Shown: positions 1-7,344 of the stretch, piece after piece
How positions within the stretch are numbered: position 1 is the stretch's first letter
Layout: every line of letters begins with the position of its first letter
Virus record (IMG/VR): IMGVR_UViG_3300021959_000360
Location: 1 to 25,125 of that record
Reading direction: 5' to 3' (one strand)
DNA length: 25,125 bases
DNA from: a virus
The notes under the pieces: generated by a model
The model's input: only the letters and a program-made list of their open reading frames with translations
Databases searched by the model: none
What the model was told of the DNA's origin: nothing
Translations under genes and position numbers: made by a program

Positions 1-1
1 G

Positions 2-112
2 TTCTTAACTGCTGGAGATATTCCTTCAATAGATACGAGTCAGTTCTTAACTGCTGGAGATATTCCTTCAATAGATACGAGTCAGTTCTTAACTGCTGGA
101 GACTTACCTTCA
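2..112 (+). repeat. 42-bp in-frame tandem repeat, about 2.6 copies
   Basis: Two identical 42-bp units at 2-43 and 44-85 are followed by a partial third copy (86-112) that diverges after GCTGGAGA. Each unit encodes 14 residues, so copy number changes would keep the reading frame. The array may continue upstream of the window. Confidence 0.95.
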
Positions 113-1108
113 TTTAATATAGATGATTACAGAGATGATTTTCTTTCTATAGCCAGAGAGGGTGTAGATATTCCTGAGTTTGAGCAACCAGATTTATCAG
201 GATTTGCCAGAATAGAAGACATACCTAGTTTTGATTTCGACCAAGATTTATTCAGAGACCAACTATTTGATGATATAACAGGAAGTATTAATATTCCAAA
301 ACCTCCTCCTGTGTTTGATGAAGACGCATTTAGAGATAATTTATTTGAAGATATTATGGGTAATATTCCTCAACCTCCACAACCACCTCAACCACCTGCG
401 TTCAACGAAGATGAGTTAAGAGAAAGTATCTATAATGATATTATCGGTGATTTGCCTGGATTGTTTGAAGATTTTGATTTTCCTATTCCTGGGGTTCCTG
501 GAGACTTACCTCCTATGACTCCTCCAACAGATATTCCTGGAGGAGGTAATCCATATGAAGGTATTTTTGGTCCAGGACAAGGAATGTTTCCTCCTATAAA
601 TTTCCCTCCTGGATTTTTTGATGGTATTGGTTTTCCACCAGACGATGGAGGAGGATTGCCGCCGTTTCTTCCACCAATCACCCCTCCGAACGACCCAATT
701 ACTCCACCACCTCCCGTGGACAACAAACCAACAGGTCCTATAAATCCGTACACAGGTCAACCAATCAGTAATCCTTATACACCGTACTCAACAGAGAGCG
801 GAGCAACACCATTAAGGAAAGCAATAAGTCCTAGGGATTTTGGTCAAGCTCCTGGATTTGAACGTCCTATAGGAGGTCCTCCTGTTAAACCAATAGACCC
901 ACCAAGAAAAGTACCTCCTAAACCACCTTCGATTGGAGGAATAGGTGGTGGTGGAAGAGTCTATCTAGACGATGAACTAAGATTACCGCCCCCAGAAGAT
1001 ATTCGCAGATTAAAAGGTGGTGGAGGTATTTCTATGTTGCCGATGAACGGACAAGGTGATACACTAACAACACAGGTATTCCAAAGCGGATTCCGACCAA
1101 GGAGATAA
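2..1108 (+). CDS. 5'-truncated Pro/Gly/Asp-rich repeat protein, probable virion protein
   Basis: The frame is open from base 2, so the gene starts outside the window; a GTG at 311 is an internal valine with no ribosome site. 368 residues are visible. The N-terminal part begins with about 2.6 copies of a 14-residue repeat (FLTAGDIPSIDTSQ), followed by diverged units around acidic motifs such as DEDAFRDNLFEDI and NEDELRESIYNDI separated by IPxPP linkers. The middle is proline- and glycine-rich. The last about 50 residues are less repetitive (LPMNGQGDTLTTQVFQSGF, ending FRPRR). No enzyme motif is visible. It ends 2 nt before the next low-complexity gene, so the two are probably co-transcribed. 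A minor structural or tail-associated role is inferred only from composition and position. Confidence 0.75.
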   Translation, partial: FLTAGDIPSIDTSQFLTAGDIPSIDTSQFLTAGDLPSFNIDDYRDDFLSIAREGVDIPEFEQPDLSGFARIEDIPSFDFDQDLFRDQLFDDITGSINIPKPPPVFDEDAFRDNLFEDIMGNIPQPPQPPQPPAFNEDELRESIYNDIIGDLPGLFEDFDFPIPGVPGDLPPMTPPTDIPGGGNPYEGIFGPGQGMFPPINFPPGFFDGIGFPPDDGGGLPPFLPPITPPNDPITPPPPVDNKPTGPINPYTGQPISNPYTPYSTESGATPLRKAISPRDFGQAPGFERPIGGPPVKPIDPPRKVPPKPPSIGGIGGGGRVYLDDELRLPPPEDIRRLKGGGGISMLPMNGQGDTLTTQVFQSGFRPRR

Positions 1109-1110
1109 TT

Positions 1111-1788
1111 ATGGACCCAAATGAAAAATTAACAGGAATAACACAAATGGCACCTCCGTCTATGATGGCGGGTGGAATGGGTGGTGGACAGCCTCCTATG
1201 CCTCCTATGCCTCCTAGGGGCGGCGGACAACCTCCTATGCCTGAACCAGGGGTGGGAGAAATGGCTATGCAAGGTCAAGAACCCCCTATGGAAGAACCTG
1301 CGATGAATGTAGAACAAGATTCAGCCGCATTAGCACAAGCCGTTGTAGGTAGAACACAAGGAGATATAGGTGCAGCAGTTGCTGTATTAGATAATGCAAA
1401 AGCTTTATTAATCGCTAGTACCGAACAACAAGAGCCTCAGATGATGATGCATGGTGGTGAAGTTCATTATAAGAAAATGGGTGGACCATTATACCGTGAA
1501 GGCGGTGGTGCATTAAAACCAGTTCCTGAAGATAATAAAGGTTTATCTAAGCTTCCACAAGAAGTTAGAAATAACATGGGCTTTATGAACATGGGTGGAC
1601 CTTTGTATCGTAAAGGCGGTGGTGGTATGTCTGATAGTGATGTACTAAGACAAATGATTATGGAAAATTTACAAAAACCTGCTGTTCAAGAACAAGCTAT
1701 GGCAAAAGCTATGAATCAAATGAGTCAGCCTCAACAAGTTTCTAAGGCAGACGCTATGTCCGACCTTATGAACTATAGAATGTCTTAA
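1111..1788 (+). CDS. Met/Gly/Pro-rich low-complexity phage protein
   Basis: 225 aa. ATG is preceded by AAGGAGATAATT, a good ribosome site, 2 nt after the previous stop. Residues 13-65 are rich in PPMP, GGG and MP; about 66-105 is an alanine-rich, probably helical segment (AALAQAVVGRTQGDIGAAVAVL); two copies of a MGGPLYR-E/K-GGG motif follow (about residues 123-132 and 161-170), with a methionine/glutamine-rich C-terminus. No catalytic motif is visible. Similar glycine-rich GGxxYR proteins occur beside structural genes of marine phages (from memory), so a virion role is inferred. Its TAA overlaps the stop of the convergent helicase gene. Confidence 0.75.
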   Translation: MDPNEKLTGITQMAPPSMMAGGMGGGQPPMPPMPPRGGGQPPMPEPGVGEMAMQGQEPPMEEPAMNVEQDSAALAQAVVGRTQGDIGAAVAVLDNAKALLIASTEQQEPQMMMHGGEVHYKKMGGPLYREGGGALKPVPEDNKGLSKLPQEVRNNMGFMNMGGPLYRKGGGGMSDSDVLRQMIMENLQKPAVQEQAMAKAMNQMSQPQQVSKADAMSDLMNYRMS

Positions 1789-3227
1789 CCTATCCAGTCT
1801 TTCCACTTTTCATCACCTAGCACTTCTTGTGCTAGGTCGAGTTTATTTCGTAAAGCTTTTACAATTTTTTCATCAACCGTGCCTTTAGCAACTAAATCGA
1901 TATAAGTTACTTTGTTGGTTTGCCCTATACGGTGTGCACGGTCTTCGGATTGTAAACGTTTTTCAAGGTCATAGTTATTACTATAATAAATAACAGTATT
2001 CGCTTCTGTTAGGGTAATACCATAACCACCTGTTTGAGTATTACTGATTAAATACTGTAAATCTGAAGTAGGGTCTTGAAACCTTTTAATTATTTCTTGT
2101 CGTTCTTCGTCAGGTGTTTCTCCGTAGTATGTAGCTACGCTATCTACTCCTGCTATATCATGAAGTTTCTTTAATATTCTTTTTATATCGTATTGATAGT
2201 TAGCCCATATAATAGTTTTGCCTTGTACTTCTTGTAAAACATCTACAAGTTCGTCTAACCGATTACTTTTTACTTCTACTTCTTCTCCGTTATCATGTCT
2301 AACAAAACCACATACTACTTGGTGTAGTCTCAATATTTGAGTAAGAACAGAAGTTACACTAACTATTTCATGTGAGTCCAGTTCTGCTATAGCATAATCA
2401 GTAAGTTGTTTATAGACTTTCTTTTGTTCAGGGGTTAGTTCTACTTCCCTACGCTGATACACTTTATCGGGGAGGTCTAAACATTCTTTCTTTAGCACCC
2501 TGTATGAGAACTCATTTACATTAGATGTAAGTTCTTCTAAATTTTGATAGCCGACTACTTGTCTAAAAGACCTAGTTCCCATTTTACGATTAATTAATTT
2601 AGCGTATCTGTTTTGAAACGAATAAAAAGATGTATAACCTAATAGTTGTGGGGATAGGAAAGTGCTTTGACTATATAAATCTAGGGGTGATTGGGTGACA
2701 GGGAAACCTGTAAGTATTCTTCTGTATTTAGTATTGATGGCTAGTTTTAATAAATTCTTAGTTCTTTGTGCTTTAGGGTTTTTTATAGTTGTTGATTCAT
2801 CAACCGCGATTAGTGCATTATGAGCTAAGATAAATTTTTCTACAAACGCTACACCTTTTTTGGTACTAAACGCTTCTACGTTTATTACTAATATTTTTAA
2901 ATCATGCGTAACTTCAAATAATTTAGTTAGTTCTCTTTTTTGTTTTATTGTTGGTGCTGGATTCCATACACCTATATGCTTTTCTATATGGTCTGGCATA
3001 TGAGCAGGTATTTCTTTTTCTGACCAGTTCCTATACACGCCCTTGGGGGCTATGATTATAGCACCGTTGATACCTCCTTTATCATAAAGGATAGATATAT
3101 TATCTATAAGAACTTTAGATTTACCAGTACCCATTTCCATAAAATAAGCATACTCACGCTTGTTCCATGATTTATTTAACGCCAGAAGTTGATGTTCATA
3201 CGGCTTCGTTTTAAACTTATATTTCAT
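1785..3227 (-). CDS. SNF2-like superfamily 2 DNA helicase/ATPase
   Basis: 480 aa, the only leftward gene in the window. Motifs in order: Q-like EHQLLAL (11-17), Walker A MGTGKSK (32-38), Ia region IIIAPKGVYRNW (57-68), motif II DEST (143-146) in place of DEAH/DEAD, motif III LTGFP, and motif VI SEDRAHRIGQ (427-436), typical of SNF2-family translocases. The length is that of a bare two-lobe motor without accessory domains. It is expected to remodel or unwind DNA using ATP, in replication, recombination or repair. The start is supported by AAAGG upstream on the minus strand and by a TTTAAT-N17-TATAAT promoter in the divergent intergenic region. The stop shares TTAA with the convergent rightward gene. 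Confidence 0.9.
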   Translation of the reverse strand: MKYKFKTKPYEHQLLALNKSWNKREYAYFMEMGTGKSKVLIDNISILYDKGGINGAIIIAPKGVYRNWSEKEIPAHMPDHIEKHIGVWNPAPTIKQKRELTKLFEVTHDLKILVINVEAFSTKKGVAFVEKFILAHNALIAVDESTTIKNPKAQRTKNLLKLAINTKYRRILTGFPVTQSPLDLYSQSTFLSPQLLGYTSFYSFQNRYAKLINRKMGTRSFRQVVGYQNLEELTSNVNEFSYRVLKKECLDLPDKVYQRREVELTPEQKKVYKQLTDYAIAELDSHEIVSVTSVLTQILRLHQVVCGFVRHDNGEEVEVKSNRLDELVDVLQEVQGKTIIWANYQYDIKRILKKLHDIAGVDSVATYYGETPDEERQEIIKRFQDPTSDLQYLISNTQTGGYGITLTEANTVIYYSNNYDLEKRLQSEDRAHRIGQTNKVTYIDLVAKGTVDEKIVKALRNKLDLAQEVLGDEKWKDWIG

Positions 3228-3253
3228 ATTAACCTTTCTAATTTCTAATTGAG

Positions 3254-3282
3254 ATTATATATTACAAACTAGTAGAATTAAA
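3254..3282 (-). promoter_or_regulatory. Leftward sigma70-like promoter for the SNF2 helicase gene
   Basis: Read on the minus strand: TTTAAT (3282-3277), a 17-bp spacer, then a perfect TATAAT (3259-3254). The expected start is about 20 nt upstream of the helicase ATG, leaving room for its AAAGG ribosome site. Confidence 0.55.
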
Positions 3283-3297
3283 AGTACAACGTAATAC

Positions 3298-3460
3298 TTT
3301 CTCATGCCCTCTAATAGATTCATTGAGTTTTTAATACTGACATCTTTAAATCTAATATTGGTTTACCCTCTAAAACATTGTGTTTTACTATAGTCAGTAT
3401 TAGTATATTAGTTATATTAGTAGTTCTTAAAATATTTTTTCACAAAAAATTTTTAATTTT
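3298..3460 (-). repeat. Left copy of paired inverted intergenic element
   Basis: This stretch shares ordered blocks with the reverse complement of 22925-23100: a perfect 16-nt block (3298-3313, TTTCTCATGCCCTCTA), CCTCTAA (3367-3373), a 23-nt block with one mismatch (3398-3420, three ATTAG units) and a T-rich/A-rich tail. Spacings are similar (84 versus 94 nt and 24 versus 23 nt). It also holds a perfect 10-bp inverted repeat of its own (TAATACTGAC 3332-3341 with GTCAGTATTA 3393-3402). It lies upstream of the outward, leftward helicase gene. Promoter control, an origin or a recombination site are all possible. Confidence 0.7.
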
Positions 3461-3482
3461 AAAAAGACATATCGGTAATAAC

Positions 3483-3511
3483 TTTACTTTGCCTTTATTC
3501 GTATATATTAT
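3483..3511 (+). promoter_or_regulatory. TTTACT-type promoter for the DNA metabolism operon
   Basis: TTTACT (3483-3488), 17-bp spacer, TATTAT (3506-3511). It is the first member of a recurring GTTTACTTT-like promoter set in this window and sits about 20 nt before the leader and ribosome site of the 3547 gene. Confidence 0.6.
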
Positions 3512-3531
3512 TTAAAACGTAACTAGAAATA

Positions 3532-3543
3532 AGAAAGGAGAAA
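3532..3543 (+). promoter_or_regulatory. Shared 12-nt ribosome-binding leader AGAAAGGAGAAA (copy 1)
   Basis: This perfect 12-mer ends 4 nt before a GTG start codon and decides that start. Other perfect copies lie at 3851, 8903, 16398, 17758, 18640, 19612, 21249, 21842 and 23955, each 4-5 nt before a start. Confidence 0.85.
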
Positions 3544-3546
3544 AAA

Positions 3547-3873
3547 GTGACAGTATATGTTGTACAAGAAGTTCAAGGACGAAATATCGCCTCTGCTAGG
3601 CAGTATGGTGATTTTGAAGTTCTATTACCTTCTAACACACAAATTATGTTAAGTGCGTCTCCTTCAGTCCGTAGGATGAAAAGTCTCTTACAAGATTACA
3701 AAGAAGGAGATTACTTATTACTAATAGGCGACCCTGCCGCCATAGGAGTAGCGTGTTCTATCGCTGCATTTTATAATCGAGGTAGGTATAGTATATTAAA
3801 GTGGGATAGGCAGGAAGGTATGTACTATCCCGTTGATATTGACCTACACCAGAAAGGAGAAATAGATGAATGA
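3547..3873 (+). CDS. Conserved phage protein of unknown function
   Basis: 108 aa with a GTG start set by the AGAAAGGAGAAA leader. The sequence begins with a beta-rich stretch (TVYVVQEV), has a central segment SVRRMKSLLQDYKEGDYLLL and a glycine/alanine stretch GDPAAIGVACSIAAFYNRGR, and then ILKWDRQEGMYYPV. I recognise the pattern as a small protein common near replication genes of marine phages, but know no function for it. It is the first gene of the rightward block. Its last codons contain the leader and start of the next gene (8-nt overlap), suggesting translational coupling. Confidence 0.8.
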   Translation: MTVYVVQEVQGRNIASARQYGDFEVLLPSNTQIMLSASPSVRRMKSLLQDYKEGDYLLLIGDPAAIGVACSIAAFYNRGRYSILKWDRQEGMYYPVDIDLHQKGEIDE

Positions 3874-4441
3874 AAAACCAACCTTTGAGGACTTAGTCGG
3901 TACGGATGATGTTCAGGAATGGACAAATAATGTAACCGATGGAGAACTCACTATAGTTTCTGATTTAGCCAATAAACAGTTAAAACTAGCTACTGAAGTA
4001 TCAGAGTTAGAGGCTGATTTAAAAGCTAAAAAAGAAGAACTTCGTTTGACTTCGGAGCAAGAACTACCTGATGCTATGCAACAGGCAGGGCTTACACAAA
4101 TAACACTTAGTAGTGGCGAAAAGATTGCTATTAATGAGTTTTATAATGCTCACATATCGAAGGCAAACCAAGAAAAAGCGTATGAATGGCTAGTAACCAA
4201 TGGACACGAAGGACTTATAAAGAACGAAGTTCTATTAAAGTTCGGTCGTGAAGAAACTGAAGTAGTTGACCAAACTGTTTCAGCTCTACAGTCCAGAGGT
4301 TTATCACCAGAGGTACGTCAGAGTGTTCACCCTAGTACATTAAAAGCTTTTGTAAAAGAGCAGATTACAACGGGGAACGATATACCAACCGAGCCATTTG
4401 GTATCTATATAGGTACTAAAGCTACTATTAAAAAGGATTAA
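3866..4441 (+). CDS. Conserved phage protein with N-terminal coiled coil
   Basis: 191 aa. ATG lies 4 nt after a second perfect AGAAAGGAGAAA leader (3851-3862) embedded in the upstream coding end. Residues about 30-65 form a charged heptad-like helix (LKLATEVSELEADLKAKKEEL). The rest contains the pattern EKAYEWLVTNGHEGLIKNEV, then FGREETE and VHPSTLKAFVKEQI. I recognise this as a recurring phage family near primase genes, function unknown to me. Position suggests a helper of replication or recombination, such as a DNA-binding or scaffold protein, but no nucleic-acid-binding motif is visible. Confidence 0.8.
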   Translation: MNEKPTFEDLVGTDDVQEWTNNVTDGELTIVSDLANKQLKLATEVSELEADLKAKKEELRLTSEQELPDAMQQAGLTQITLSSGEKIAINEFYNAHISKANQEKAYEWLVTNGHEGLIKNEVLLKFGREETEVVDQTVSALQSRGLSPEVRQSVHPSTLKAFVKEQITTGNDIPTEPFGIYIGTKATIKKD

Positions 4442-4445
4442 TATT

Positions 4446-5222
4446 ATGGCAGATAATAAAAATGAAATAGCTGAAGCTAAGACTACAGCAGTTAGTACGT
4501 TTGATGATTCGTTACTATCAGGCGGTACTGGGTTAGAGGAAACTACAACGGATGATTTTGCGATTCCGTTTATTAGAGTTCTACAACCTATGTCACCACA
4601 ACTACAAAAACAACACGGAAGCTACGTAGCGGGTGCTAGTGCAGGAGACTTGTACAACACTGTTACAGGTGAAGCTTACGATGGAGAAGCAGGAGTATCT
4701 ATTGTTCCATGTGCTTATAACAAAAAGTATATAGAATGGATTCCTAGAGAAAAAGGCGGTGGTTTAGTAAACGCTAACCACGATATTTCTATACTTTCTA
4801 AGTGTACAAGAGACCCTGAGTCTAGAAGATACTACACACCTGAAGGTAATGAAATTGTAGAAACAGCTCAGTTTTTTGTTCTAGTAGTTCCTGAGGGAAA
4901 AGCTCCTCAACAAGCAGTTCTTGCATTTACGTCTACTCAACTAGGAGTATCTAGGAAGTGGCTAACCATGTTAAGAATGGCTAGAGTACAGAACTCAAAA
5001 GGTGAATCAGTAGAAGCTCCTATGTTTGCTTATACCTATAGACTAACCACAACTACGCAGTCAAATGATAAAGGTAGTTGGAACGCTTATAGTATCAACC
5101 AGGAAGGTGCGACCGATATGTCTGTGGCTATGATGGCTAAAGACTTTATGGGTGCTGCTAAATCTGGAGATGTTGCAGTAAAACAAGAACAGCAGAACGA
5201 TATTGTTAACGACACTATCTAA
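4446..5222 (+). CDS. Conserved phage protein, possible ssDNA-binding-type replication accessory
   Basis: 258 aa, starting 4 nt after the previous stop with AAGGA upstream. The N-terminus (1-35) is polar and likely disordered; the core begins at FAIPFIRVLQPMSPQL (about 38-53) and continues with aromatic-rich strands (KKYIEWIPREKGGG, TAQFFVLVV, TQLGVSRKWLTMLR, MFAYTYRLTT); the C-terminal tail is acidic and polar. The layout of a beta-rich core plus acidic tail, next to a primase gene, resembles phage single-strand binding proteins. This is inference from architecture and position; I see no diagnostic motif. Confidence 0.75.
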   Translation: MADNKNEIAEAKTTAVSTFDDSLLSGGTGLEETTTDDFAIPFIRVLQPMSPQLQKQHGSYVAGASAGDLYNTVTGEAYDGEAGVSIVPCAYNKKYIEWIPREKGGGLVNANHDISILSKCTRDPESRRYYTPEGNEIVETAQFFVLVVPEGKAPQQAVLAFTSTQLGVSRKWLTMLRMARVQNSKGESVEAPMFAYTYRLTTTTQSNDKGSWNAYSINQEGATDMSVAMMAKDFMGAAKSGDVAVKQEQQNDIVNDTI

Positions 5223-5233
5223 GGAGATATTGT

Positions 5234-6757
5234 ATGTCGTTAGCAAAAGAGTTTGCTGTACGCTATGCAGGACTACGTCAAGCGTATGGAACTTTTACAG
5301 CTAACAATGAAACTAGGGAAGATGGAAAGGCAAGTGGTAAAAACATTACTATTTCTAAAGAACTATCAGATAGTGATTTATTAAAGTTATGGGAAGACCA
5401 CTTGTCTGGTCATCAAAGCGTAGGTATTGTAGCGATAGATGAACACAATAAGTGTGTCTGGGGAGCCATAGACGTTGACGAGTATCAGCTAGATTTAAAA
5501 GATTTAGCAATTAAAATAGCGAAGCAAGAATTACCATTAGTCCTTTGCCGTAGTAAAAGTGGTGGAGCACATATTTATATCTTTTTGACCGAGCCAGTAT
5601 CGGCTTCCATGCTTCAAAGAAAACTTAGACAGATTGCAGCAGCTATCGGTTATGGTCAAGTAGAGATTTTTCCTAAACAAACAAAACTATTATTAGATAG
5701 AGGAGATAGAGGCAGTACATTAAATATGCCTTACTTTGGTGGAGAAAACTCCACTAGATACGCTTATGATAAAAAAGGAGCAGCAATGACTCCTGAAGAA
5801 TTTTTAAACTATGCTAAAGAAATAGAACTAACACCCAATGAATTAGAAAAACTAGAAGCTAGTCCTTTAAATGAAACAATGGACTGGTTAGACCAAGCAC
5901 CTCCGTGTATACAACACTTAGTAGTACAAGGCTTTCCTAAAGGCTCACGTAACTCAGGACTGTTTAATGTAGGAGTTTTCCTAAGGAAGAAGTTTCCTGA
6001 TGATTGGGAACGCAGATTAGAAGATGTTAATATAAAGTTCATGCAACCTCCATTAGGTGCACAAGAAGTATTAACCGTTGCTAAACAGCTACAAAGAAAA
6101 GACTACTTTTATAAATGTAATGACCAACCTATAGCGAGCCATTGTAATAGTCCTTTATGTAGAACTCGTAAGTTTGGTATAGGTGCCAACGGTGGCACAC
6201 CTTTATTCAGTAACCTTACAAAACAGGATAGCGACCCACCTATATGGTTTTTAGATGTTGAAGGCGGTAGACTAGAGTTAGAAACAGACGACTTGTTAAA
6301 TCAAAACAGATTTCAACGTAAGTGTATGGACGCTCTTAACAAGATACCACCTAAGGTAAAAGAAAACGTCTGGAATCAGATTATACAGCAGTTATTAGAC
6401 GCTATAACAATAGTAGAGGTTCCTAAAGAAAGTTCTACAGAAGGTTATTTTATGGAACTTTTAGAAGCTTTCTGTACAGAAAGACCCGCTAGAGAACGTG
6501 ATGAACTGTTGTTGCATAAGCCATGGACTAATAACGGTAAAACATATTTTAGGCTTATGGATTTAATGGATTATTTACATAGGAATAATTTCAAAGAATA
6601 TCAAAGAAACAAGCTAACTTCTAAGTTAAAACAGCTTCATGGAGAGCCATACTTTTTTAACATTAAAGGCAAAGGTGTAAACGTTTGGTTTATAGAGGAG
6701 TTTAAAGCACAGGACGAGCCTCATGACTTGCCTGAATTTAACGATAATTTATTATGA
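5234..6757 (+). CDS. Archaeo-eukaryotic-type primase (AEP/PrimPol, TOTE-like)
   Basis: 507 aa, with TAAGGAGATATTGT before ATG. The AEP catalytic signature is visible: acidic pair in AIDVDEY (D80, D82), SGGAHIYIFL (109-118) with the conserved His, and EIFPKQ (144-149) before a basic GDRGSTLNMPYF segment. The arrangement matches primase domains known from TOTE conflict systems and many phages. A cysteine cluster (KC-x8-C-x4-C then RKFGIG, about residues 295-315) looks like a zinc site of the C-terminal primase region. A helical C-terminal domain may bind DNA or partners. It probably makes primers for the phage polymerase. Its stop overlaps the next start by ATGA. Confidence 0.88.
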   Translation: MSLAKEFAVRYAGLRQAYGTFTANNETREDGKASGKNITISKELSDSDLLKLWEDHLSGHQSVGIVAIDEHNKCVWGAIDVDEYQLDLKDLAIKIAKQELPLVLCRSKSGGAHIYIFLTEPVSASMLQRKLRQIAAAIGYGQVEIFPKQTKLLLDRGDRGSTLNMPYFGGENSTRYAYDKKGAAMTPEEFLNYAKEIELTPNELEKLEASPLNETMDWLDQAPPCIQHLVVQGFPKGSRNSGLFNVGVFLRKKFPDDWERRLEDVNIKFMQPPLGAQEVLTVAKQLQRKDYFYKCNDQPIASHCNSPLCRTRKFGIGANGGTPLFSNLTKQDSDPPIWFLDVEGGRLELETDDLLNQNRFQRKCMDALNKIPPKVKENVWNQIIQQLLDAITIVEVPKESSTEGYFMELLEAFCTERPARERDELLLHKPWTNNGKTYFRLMDLMDYLHRNNFKEYQRNKLTSKLKQLHGEPYFFNIKGKGVNVWFIEEFKAQDEPHDLPEFNDNLL

Positions 6758-7344
6758 TAGTTTATATTAAAAAACATTTTAAAAACGCTAATCCTGGAAT
6801 CGAGTACAACCAATGGGACGAGCCTAGAGAAAGAGAGTTCAATGGCTCTATGGTAAAAGGAAGAAAAACAAAAGGCTTCGGCAGTTCTTCTTTCAACTAC
6901 GCAGGAAAACTTTATGAACCAACGCCATGGACTAAAGCTATGTACGATATAAAACAACAGGCGGAAAGATTGGTATGGGAAGAACTAGAAGTAGATAAAC
7001 AGTTTACGTTTTGTCTATGTGGTTATTACGGTATCGATGGCAAAGGTATACCACACCACTCGGACACAGTACCGACACTAGACGACATAGTTGTCTCTAT
7101 ATCTTTAGGTGCACCAAGAGTATTTGTACAAAGAACATACCAGAATGAAGTAAAGAAACACACCAATACTAGTGAAATAGAAACAAAAATAGAAAACTTT
7201 GTGATAGATGAAAAACATTACATATTAGAACACGGAGACGTACTGATATTTGATGGTCGTAACCAAATGACTTCTACTCATGCTGTACCTAGTTTAGAGT
7301 CAGCAGGAGAAAGAATCAATTTAACTTTCAGGAGTGGTCTATGA
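6754..7344 (+). CDS. AlkB-like 2-oxoglutarate/Fe(II) dioxygenase
   Basis: 196 aa. The iron-binding triad is visible: H102-S103-D104 in IPHHSDTVPTL and the distal His176 in QMTSTHAVPS, followed by ERINLTFR, whose arginines match the 2-oxoglutarate-binding RxNxTxR of AlkB proteins. GDVLIFDG (161-168) is the usual strand before the distal histidine. The SFNYAGKLYEPTPWT segment fits the nucleotide-recognition lid of AlkB. Known members oxidatively remove alkyl groups from DNA or RNA. Here it lies between primase and helicase with ATGA overlaps on both sides, so a DNA role is likely. Repair is the default reading; oxidation of a modified base is an alternative. Confidence 0.88.
   Translation: MIVYIKKHFKNANPGIEYNQWDEPREREFNGSMVKGRKTKGFGSSSFNYAGKLYEPTPWTKAMYDIKQQAERLVWEELEVDKQFTFCLCGYYGIDGKGIPHHSDTVPTLDDIVVSISLGAPRVFVQRTYQNEVKKHTNTSEIETKIENFVIDEKHYILEHGDVLIFDGRNQMTSTHAVPSLESAGERINLTFRSGL

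Noticed and set aside
430-760. Leftward open frames opposite the Pro/Gly-rich gene
   Set aside because: They are antisense shadows of repetitive proline codons, with no ribosome site and no conserved features.
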